From Begonia masoniana (taxonomy: Eukaryota; Streptophyta; Magnoliopsida; Cucurbitales; Begoniaceae): a stretch of DNA of 64,000 nt. The stretch covers positions 73,241,497-73,305,496 of the forward strand of contig CM039502.1 of assembly GCA_022432975.1 (NCBI GenBank), given 5' to 3'. The position numbers were made by a program, and so were the translations under genes. How positions within the stretch are numbered: position 1 is the first letter of the stretch; every line of letters begins with the position of its first letter. Of this stretch, positions 56,100 through 64,000 are shown one piece after another. A model generated the notes under the pieces. The model saw only the letters and a list, made by a program, of their open reading frames with translations. It ran no database searches and was not told the origin of the DNA.

Positions 56100-56898
56100 C
56101 TAGCGTCCTAGCTCGCTCGGGTTTAACACGTATCATCACCTACGGCTTCACCTAGCATAATTAAAAATTCTCGTTAATACTTAGGCTTAAACTCGCCAAT
56201 TTAATCTGAAACTAATTTTCTAACTTAACCCGACTCATACCCAATTAAACAGGTCACTAATTTGGTTTGGTTAAAAACCAGCCCGAAACTTTGAACGCGC
56301 GTAACTTTTTCTACGCTTGTCGAAATGACTTGATTTTGGCGGCCACGTACTCCTCTAACAACCTAGTTTAACATACCATGAGAGAATTTAAAACGAATAA
56401 TCATAGTAAGGTCAAAACTTAAAAAAACAGAACTGGTTTTTAGGAATTTCAATTTTCCATTTTTGGTTTTTCAACAAACTCATTCAATCCATCACCAATT
56501 CATCACATTCTAACCTATTAAGCAAAATTTAAACAAATCCGAGGTTTCCAATTTCATAACCCGGACCACAGCCCCGAACCCCCCCCCCCTTCCCTTTCCT
56601 CTTGGCTTCACCCCTAAAACAGGGGTATTTCAGCCCAACTGAGGATCGCTCATCGCACACCCAAATTCCCCCTTATTTTTGTCGCCAAAACAACAAGAAA
56701 ACTAGGCCAACATGCTCCATCAATCAGACCACACCTCGGCTGCGCATAAGAGAGGAAACAGGGAGAAGAACTCACCTCTTTTTGTCTGATGTGTGCACGA
56801 AATCGAAGGGGAAGAGTGGGGTTTCAGTTCACCGGAGTTCGTTCGTCGGAATGATGGCCGAGATGTCGGGGTTGTCGGAGGAAAACGCCGGCCTCTCT

Positions 56899-57631
56899 CT
56901 TGAGTATGATATTCAGGGAAATCATCAGAGTCTTGTGTATCATCAGCAATAAGAGCAAAAGGACCAGTATTACAATAAGAAGGATCAATATCCATGTCAG
57001 ATTCTCTGACAGCAAATAATTGAGTTTTCATAGCTTCAAATAATTTTGTTTCTTTTTCCTGTTTAGTCATATCAGGATATATACGAGAAATAGTAGCATA
57101 AAGCTTTTGAATATAATTAGTATTGTCTTTTTCATCTTCTGCTTCAGCTCTAGCCTTAGCTTTAGCTTTTTCTTTATAAACATCAATAGATGTCTTTATA
57201 CGAGTCAAACACTTATCAGTCTCATAACGAGCCCACCATTTCACATAAAAGTTTCGTTGAACTTCATATAATCCCAAATAAGAGTCTTTGTCTATCTCTA
57301 GACTCCATTGCCATATCCAGTTTATCTGGAATTCAGAGCAAAACCATAGTAATTCCTGCTCTTTAATACATAAAGTCCTATTAGATAAAATAGGATGATA
57401 TTTTAGCCAAATATGAAATTCTTCTTGAATAACTGCAGGAAATAAAGATAACTCCGGAGAGTGTTCCTGCCACCAAGCATAAAACCAAGGAGGAAATTTA
57501 TCCTCTGTTTTCATAATTTCAAGATTAATAGTGAAGAACCATGAGTGGGTTCTTTGAGGATTCTGAATATAGAACATATATGTCCAAGCATTTATATAAT
57601 CCCAATAATTATATCGTGCTTCAGATTTCAA
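56899..57631 (-). pseudogene. Caulimovirid 3' ORF of unknown function, right arm, truncated
   Basis: About 244 viral codons on the minus strand, Trp- and Tyr-rich at the start (INAWTYMFYIQNP, WWQEHSPEL), Lys/Ala/Glu-rich in the middle. The end runs into LTR E3, giving about 59 chimeric residues that are not viral. It lies downstream of RNase H, where some endogenous caulimovirids have an extra ORF of unknown function. Same protein as the fragment at 30571. Confidence 0.7.
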
Positions 57632-57739
57632 AGTCCTGACAGCAAATACATTAGGGGATATTGATGATAATAACTAAGGCGACCGCGACCCCTACCACGG
57701 CCCCTAGTACCTCGATGACTCCCGCCACCCCCTAGAGGT

Positions 57740-58209
57740 TTATCCATTCTGTAAAAATTCATGGGTTAAAAAGTCGGGAAGGGAATTACTTTCACCTTTA
57801 ATATATTCAATAGAAAAATCATAAACAGATAATTCAGATTGCCATCTAGCAAATATTTGTTTTGACACTAAATTTTTTACATCTTTAGTTAATATGTCTT
57901 TAGCAGCAGAACAATCTACTCTAATAATAAAGGATTGATTTAATAAGTCATCCTGAAACTTAGATAAACTTTTAACAATAGATAAAATTTCTTTTTTAAT
58001 AGTAGAATAATTCATTTGAGTAGGCTTCCATATACCAGAAGTAAAACGAATTAATTCTTCAATATTCTTTTCATTATTATATTGTTTTAATATACCACCA
58101 TAACGAATATTCGAAGCATCAGTTTCTACCATCTTTTTAAATAAAGGATTGGATAGATTGAGACATGGTCATGATACAGCTTTTTGTTTTAATAATTGAA
58201 CAGCTTTAG
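57740..58209 (-). pseudogene. Caulimovirid RNase H and end of reverse transcriptase, right arm
   Basis: An open frame (58132-57740) starts at MVETDASNIRYGGIL, the first RNase H motif, and ends IKGESNSLPDFLTHEFL, typical of Caulimoviridae. The preceding RT part continues to 58209 but contains a stop and is cut there by LTR G. RNase H degrades the RNA template during reverse transcription. The polymerase core is not in the window. Confidence 0.85.
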
Positions 58210-60040
58210 TGTGACAGCCTGAAATCGGAACCCGATCGGAGTTCGAGATCCAAGCCGTCACTCCGGGACAGAAAATGGATAACGGTGACTATAAATTTTT
58301 TTGAACATAAATAAAATGACAGAAGACGTGTACTATCAATGCAAAACCCTAAACATAAAATTTTACAGAAAGGGAGGGACTACCGTGATTAACAAAATTT
58401 CAGAATCACAGAGAAAGAGAAACGGGAACTAACTCAGAGCTTAGATTACAGGAATGAGTGACTAAAATGAAGAAACGGAATTAAGCAGGAAAAACAGAAA
58501 GAACAGGAATAAACTGAGGCAAACAGAAGAAATTTAAAGCTGGGCGGAAGACGTAGGCAGAGAACTGGTAGATGACTTAATTTAAAAAGGGCAGCGGTGG
58601 ATTCATATACGACAAAATGAACAGGGTTCAGCGGAAGAGGCTGAGTAAAACTGGGCGGAAGAGGTGGTGACGTCAGCCGGAAGATGGTGACGTCAGGCGA
58701 TGGATGACGTCAGCCGGAAGATGGATGACGTCAGCCGGAAGATGGATGACGTCAGCCGGAAGATGGATGACGTCAGCCGGAAGATGGATGACGTCAGCCG
58801 GAAGATGGATGACGTCAGCCGGAAGATGGATGACGTCAGCCGGAAGATGGATGACGTCAACCGGAAGATACAGACAACAGACAACACCGGATGAGATGAT
58901 GACGTCAGCCGGAAGATGGATGACGTCAGCCGGAAGATGGATGACGTCAGCCGGAAGATGGATGACGTCAGCCGGAAGATGGATGACGTCAGCCGGAAGA
59001 TGGATGACGTCAGCCGGAAGATGGATGACGTCAGCCGGAAGATGGATGACGTCAGCCGGAAGATGGATGACGTCAGCCGGAAGATGGATGACGTCAGCCG
59101 GAAGATGGATGACGTCAGCCGGAAGATGGATGACGTCAGCCGGAAGATGGATGACGTCAGCCGGAAGATGGATGACGTCAGCCGGAAGATGGATGACGTC
59201 AGATGGATGACGTCAGTCGAAGATACAGACAACAGACAACACGGATGAGATGATGACGTCAGCCGGAAGATGGATGAGATGACGTCAACCGGAAGATACA
59301 GACAACAGACAACACCGGATGAGATGATGACGTCAGCCGGTAGATGGATGACGTCAACCGGAAGATACAGACAACAGACAACACCGGATAAGATGATGAC
59401 GTCAGCCGGAAGATGGATGACGTCAACCGATGGATATACACTTAAACAGCAGTGGACGTGATCGGATGATATAGTCAAAAAGGAGCAGAGTTTGACAACT
59501 TTTAACAGAAAGACATACAGGCAGGGAGCATCAAAATAGAAGGTGTAAGGGTTTCAAACCTTCAAAACCCGATTCAAAACAAGATTTTTGAAACACACTT
59601 TGCAGATGATAGGTTTCAACTGACAGATTTAAGAAAGAAAGACTGCATGGATAGCTCTAGAATTCGAGACCATCCATGCAAACCTTAAAACAGGAAAAAT
59701 ATTCTAAAACATTTCAGAACATTAAGGACATGAGTTCAACTGTCAAATTCAGTGATTTCTAAAACCGAGACATCAGAACTTGTACATTGTTCTAAAAGTA
59801 AAACCTCTGAATTAGTACAGAACCTAACATGCAATTGCAGAATCTACCAAAAGAAGAGTTTTTATAGAATTTACAACACAACCAGAACTTCCAGAAGACT
59901 TTACAGATATAGACATTACAGAAAACTTAAACCTCGGGTCAGAATTTGTCTGGTTGCAGCAACCACACCCCCATGAGCTCGATCCACCTGCCACCTATTC
60001 ATCAGACTGAGGCACGAAGTCCTCATTTTCGGGTTCAGTA
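58210..60040 (-). repeat. LTR G, A/B family, truncated by LTR E4
   Basis: Left edge TGTGACAGCCTG like LTR A, then the same framework (CACTCCGGGACA, GCATGGATAGCTCTA, CCTCATTTTCGGGTTCAGTA). The right part is displaced by LTR E4, which enters exactly before the intron 2 acceptor arm. Confidence 0.82.
58683..59430. repeat. 21 bp satellite with TGACGTCA in LTR G
   Basis: Unit GATGACGTCAGCCGGAAGATG, 21 bp in strict tandem, about 8-9 units (58700-58866), then about 14 (58895-59200), then diverged units separated by ATACAGACAACAGACAACAC. All six frames are open because 21 is a multiple of three, so the MDDVSRK-repeat ORFs are not genes. Confidence 0.95.
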
Positions 60041-61057
60041 TGTAACACCCGGGTTTTTTTTTAGAAGAAAATTGGAGAGAAAATAACAGATTAATAAATT
60101 GGTTGTTTTAATTAATTTAAAAGAAAAGTAAATGGTTTTTATTTAGGTTCAAGTATTTCTCATGAAATTAAAGCCGAGGGTTAGGTAAATTAATAACGAG
60201 ATTTAACGAAATTCGAAGAGGCCGAAAGTATGGGAGGCAAATCGGTAATTGATGATTTGTTATGTTTAATAGAAATATTATTATTATTATTATTAGATTA
60301 AAAATAAAAAAACAAAACAAACAACAGAATCGCATTCTGTTGTTCGTCGAGCCCGACGGCCGAGAGGGGAACAGGGGAGAGGGAGGGAGGCGACGCGAGG
60401 GATCTTCAGCGCCGTTCATCGGTGACTTCCGACACTCTCTGGCCAGACGACGGCGACGAGCAAGGTCCGGCCCATCTCCGCGCACAAATTCGACGGGTAA
60501 GCCATTTTTGCCCTGTTTTTCGTTCTGTCGTGGCCGAGAGTGACGAGCTCGATTGAGCTCCAATCATCGGCCGATTTTGGGTGTTTCCGGCGTGGGTTCG
60601 CCGACCCTTGGACCGGCTTTTGTCGTCTGGTTGTGAGGAGCCCGATTTGGGCGAAATTGAGAAAGCCCTCTTTGGGGCATTTCGGGTTTTTGCTTGTAAT
60701 TCGAGATTTTTGATTAGTTTATGCTAATTGTGTAACGCCCCGAGTTATCTGAACCCGGTTCGTCACACCATGCCCGTACATGACTAAAAATTTCAACCGT
60801 ATTATTTTTTTTTTAAGAAAAACTTGCAGCGGAAATCATCTAAGTAAAAATAGAGTTAAACAAAACTATTGTACAATGCTTGAATACTCAGTTAGAATTT
60901 TGGGGATAATCGGCAAAAGGAATAAAGGATTAAATCGCAAAACACTTCGTAAGTTTCAAAAGTCAAACGCATCGCCCGCTGAACAAAGTCAACAAAAAGG
61001 GGCTGAAGCAGAAAAATGGAAGACATCATCCGGTGGCAAAACGACAAAATGCACTCT

Positions 61058-61290
61058 ACACCTTCCGATGACGTCAGCACGCATCTGCCGATGAGTTTAC
61101 TGAGACATCATCCGATAGGCTTAAACCTACACCTTCCGATGACGTCAGCACGCATCTGCCGATGAGTTTATTGAGACATCATCCGATAGGCTTAAACCTA
61201 CACCTTTCGATGACGTCAGCACGCATCTGCCGATGAGTTTACTGAGACATCATCTGATAGACTTAAACCTACACCTTCCGATGAAACAAG
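61058..61290. repeat. 71 bp repeat with TGACGTCA in LTR D2
   Basis: ACCTTCCGATGACGTCAGCA at 61060, 61131 and, as ACCTTTCGATG, 61202. Each unit also has CATCTGCCGATGAG, the word of the copia LTR. Confidence 0.9.
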
Positions 61291-61712
61291 TTACATATAT
61301 TGATCACTAAACGACAAAGTTTGTTCTATATCATCCGATAGCTTCCACTGAAGACATCTTCCGATAGACAACAGAACAACAACTTAACCTACAGAAAAGA
61401 ATTTACTCACTTCACTGAAACCATTCAAAATCATTTCAAACCATTACGTTACTAAAAATTCAGTGAGTGTCAACATTAAATCCCAACAGACACTATTATA
61501 AAAAAAGAACTCAAAAACGTATTCAAAACATCAGAATCACTTCTATCATGAAACTCAACAAATTTAAATTGAAACACTGTCAACTAAACTTTCAGATTAC
61601 TGACACCAGTTAACCCGCCTCATCAGTTTACCAGGCCGAAACATGAATGTGCTCCTCCAACCAGCCTATTCCTCAGTGAACTCAGAGAATTCACCTGTAG
61701 TATCCTCAACAC

Positions 61713-62198
61713 CTACATCACAAAACTCATCTATTAGCCTAATGCTAAGTAAGTAAAGCAGTAATGGAATGAATTGCTGAAACATAAATTCCTAAACATG
61801 CAGTTTCTACTTTCTCATCTCAGTTGTATACACATATGTTCATAAACTGATCTGATCCCTCGGTTCCCTTGGGAGTGGGATCAATTCTCCCAATGTCATA
61901 CATTCTCTACTCGATTAAGGGGCGGATGAATTCCCTTAATAGCTGTTCTGATCTCTCGGTTCCCTTGGGAGTGGGATCAATTCTCCCAATGTCATACATC
62001 CTCTACTCGATTAAGGGGCGGATGAATTCCCTTAATAGCTGTTCTGTCACATTCAGTTCATACCTCACCATTCTTACATGGAAATTCATTTTCGTAATCT
62101 TTCAAAAACATGATGCATGACATACAAAATCATTCACAACATGCATAACCCTACTGTTTTGTGATGTAGGCCCGAAGGCACATGCATACTTTACTTAC
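61713..62198 (-). other. Predicted leader intron 2 of LTR D2
   Basis: Donor CAG|GTAAGT (62201-62193), hairpin GCC-TTCG-GGC (62170-62179), arm CCTACATCACAAAA (62157-62170), hairpin 2 TTAGC-attag-GCTAA (61734-61748), acceptor arm TTTTGTGATGTAG|G (61712-61725). Confidence 0.6.
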
Positions 62199-63252
62199 CT
62201 GGCTCTCCTGGAAATGCTCGGTTACGACTGCTCCAAAACTCGCTCACCTAAGGCCATGACAGTACGTTAATCCAACCCTTACTAAACCTTACCAAAAATC
62301 AATAATATGTTTGAGGAAATCGATTTGAAACTCTACTACCCGTGCATTCCCATTTATCACCAAGAACCTGAACCCACCCTCAATCACAGAAACCTGGAAA
62401 CCTTCACATTGTATTCTCTCAGTAAACTAATCGCTAAAATGCAAGAAAACAAGACTTACCTAGGCTGAAGGAGAATCGGGCGAGAGAATCGCTTAGAGAG
62501 TTCTACTGCTCGAGCTGAACACCAAAAGAGGAAAATAGGGGATAGTGGCGGCTACTCTCACTGGACTTTTCCTTAAATATGTTATCTACTATGTAAAATT
62601 CTAATTACCATCATGCCCTCGCCTGATCATTTATTAACCTAATCAATAACTCTCCCCAACCCTTCTATAAAAGTTCATTATTAATGATAGATTAAATTTT
62701 TGGTTCAATGGAACCGGGTGCTACAAATTGAGGGTATAGGTAGTTGATTGGTGAGGAATTGGGTGGAATTTGATGGAAAATCGAAAAGGGGGATTTTTCG
62801 GGTAAAGGGGCAGTTCGGGTTTTGCTAGTTTCGACCTAGCTAGGGTGGTTTGTTTTCAAGTTCCTTTTGGCAGGTTAAAATAGGTTATTAGAGGAGTACG
62901 TGGCCGCTGGAATCGTTCGATTCCGATATCCGACGCAAAAGTTACGCGCGTTTGAAGTTCGGGTCGGTTTTTACCCAACCCAAATTGGTGGCCCATTGAG
63001 TTAGGCTTTAGTTGGACTAGGCTAGAAATAATAGTTTGAGAGTAATTGGTGAATGTAGGCTTGGTTTTAATGGAGTTTGAAGTTGGACGGTAAAATTGGC
63101 ATAAAAACTAGGTTTTGAGTGTTTAGGTTGAATTGTGTTATAGTTTTAGTTAATTGAGGTTTAAGAAGTTCTTTAGAGTTTACTAAATTAAGTTTTGTTA
63201 CTTTAGGTGATCGAGTGATGGAATTATTGGACGAAGTGTACAATGGAGCAAC

Positions 63253-63296
63253 CAGGTAAGTAGAGGACGTTTGTTTTGCCTTAGGGCCTACACCAC
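63253..63296 (+). other. Start of predicted leader intron 2 of LTR E4
   Basis: Donor CAG|GTAAGT (63253-63261), hairpin GCC-TTAG-GGC (63278-63287), arm CCTACACCAC (63287-63296). The acceptor lies beyond the window. Confidence 0.55.
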
Positions 63297-63671
63297 GGAA
63301 CGGTAGGATTTATTGTTTGATAGTTGCTTTGTTTTGTATTAAATAGTGTGGGGATGAATTGCTTGGTGTTGTCGTTTGGTGTTTGTTTGGTTATTGTTGC
63401 TTGGTGATATTTGGTTGTTCTTGGGTTTGCTTGGTTGTCTGTTTTTGTTTGGTGTTTGAGTATTGCGTGAGTGACATACTTAGTTGTTGTTTGTTGATTG
63501 CTTTGCTTTGTTTTGGTTAAGTATTGGTGGGATATGCATGGTTGGAATATTTGTTGTTGTTGGGTTTGGTTGCTTGGTTATTGTTGTTGGTGATTGTTTG
63601 GTTGTTGTGGTTATTTTATATTGTGCATTGTGTGACATGTACTATAGTTTTAGAGCCACGAGAAATGAGTT

Positions 63672-64000
63672 GTGAGCACGGGTTTGATGATGAGTGAGCA
63701 TGAGTTGGAGCACGGGTTTGATGATAAGTGAGCATGAGTTGTGAGCACGGTTTGATGATGAGTGAGCAGAGTTGTGAGCACGGGTTTAGATGATAGTGAG
63801 TATTAAAGGTAAAGAGTATAGTGAGAAATGCATAGTTATTCCGAGTAGAGTTTCTTGCCGGGGAGTAGTGCTCGTGGAGCACCTTGGTAAGGTCTCTATA
63901 AGAGGTGCATTGCACTGAACAGTAATGTCGAGTAGAGCTTGCCTCATCAGGGAGTAGTGCTCGTGGAGCACCTCGAGAGGGTCCGACATGCCTTGCCGGG
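63672..64000. repeat. Two short tandem repeats in the intron 2 slot of LTR E4
   Basis: About 33 bp units with GTGAGCACGGGTTTGATGAT (63672-63795), then two roughly 85 bp units with GGGAGTAGTGCTCGTGGAGC (63838-64000) reaching the edge. Confidence 0.85.

Larger units (their letters stand above)
54923..56898 (-). repeat. LTR E3 (gypsy-type), lacking its promoter end
   Basis: Left edge GTAACGCCCC (first T lost), then E-type sequence to about 56898, where it joins viral sequence at CTTGAGTATG. The missing right end would hold U3 and the start of exon 1. No matching target duplication. Confidence 0.75.
60731..62725 (-). repeat. Solo LTR D2 (gypsy D family)
   Basis: Minus strand TGTAGCACCCGG...GGGGCGTTACA, flanked by the perfect duplication aattg (60726-60730 and 62726-62730), with no internal region. 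TATTTAAG at 62579-62572, intron 1 62248-62459, mini-exon 62199-62247. A 96 bp unit is repeated at 61851-62046. Confidence 0.92.
60041..64000 (+). repeat. LTR E4 (gypsy-type), split by solo LTR D2, right end beyond window
   Basis: Starts TGTAACACCCGGG. AT-rich U3 to about 60310, GC-rich exon-1-like part with donor 1 at 60497, insertion of D2 (60731-62725), then acceptor TTTAG|G at 63206, mini-exon 63207-63255, and donor 2. From about 63300 the sequence is a simple G/T-rich tract and two short tandem repeats. Confidence 0.82.

Noticed and set aside
56720..56898. C-terminal extension of the viral ORF into 56720
   Set aside because: This part is LTR E3 sequence read through the junction, not viral protein.
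58683..59430. CRISPR-like appearance of regular direct repeats
   Set aside because: No unique spacers, no cas genes, and the context is a plant retroelement.
58693..59478. Repetitive ORFs on both strands (MDDVSRK and RLTSSIF repeats)
   Set aside because: A 21 bp satellite keeps all six frames open; no unique sequence and no homologous domain.
63300..63670. 63-codon ORF with a hydrophobic stretch (63484-63675)
   Set aside because: G/T-rich simple sequence in an LTR intron slot; hydrophobicity follows from base composition.

Overview
The window is repeat-rich nuclear DNA from a flowering plant, probably a eudicot (inferred). It holds plant Ty3/gypsy and Ty1/copia elements primed by initiator-Met tRNA (PBS TGGTATCAGAG[CA]), endogenous caulimovirid (pararetrovirus) fragments, and one intron-containing host gene remnant. 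No rRNA or tRNA gene and no CRISPR array was seen.

Layout. 1-7214: minus-strand gypsy element A (gag, pol, one 2.9 kb LTR). A sits in an older LTR of the same family (B), which survives in pieces at 7215-7353, 17964-19728 and 22165-22374. B is also split by a nearly intact Sirevirus-like copia element (7354-17963, TSD tggat, with gag, pol and a third env-position ORF) and by solo LTR C (19729-22164, TSD ttccc). 22375-23438 is AT-rich DNA ending in a promoter-like stretch. 23439-28082 is a six-exon FCP1/NIF-type phosphatase-like gene remnant; its fourth intron holds a short, internally deleted copia element (24309-27742, TSD ctatc). About 28900-30570 is an LTR fragment (F). 30571-58209 is an endogenous pararetrovirus locus in two inverted arms. 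Gypsy element D1 (31185-42944, TSD gactt) lies in the left arm; LTRs E1/D3 (between the arms), E2 (TSD aagcc), D4/E3 and G break up the rest. 60041-64000 is LTR E4, containing solo LTR D2 (60731-62725, TSD aattg).

Main observation. The long gypsy LTRs (A, B, C, D1, D2, E1-E4, F) differ greatly in sequence but share one layout downstream of the presumed start site: a 5' splice site, an intron of about 210 bp in four of them, a 44-54 bp mini-exon, a second donor (CAGGTAAGT), a small GC hairpin whose stem differs between copies but stays paired, the motif CCTACAYCAC, a hypervariable stretch with a different minisatellite in almost every copy, a second covarying hairpin, and finally the exact complement GTGRTGTAG|GT, which is also a 3' splice site. 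This reads as a conserved two-intron leader whose second intron has pairing ends and acts as a slot for tandem repeats.

A second theme is a recurring CGGNNGATG/TGACGTCA word in LTRs of both superfamilies, including an array with a period of exactly 21 bp. A third is data quality: about 35190-44190 has very dense single-base indels and a partial duplication of an LTR with its flank, most simply explained as unpolished long-read sequence.
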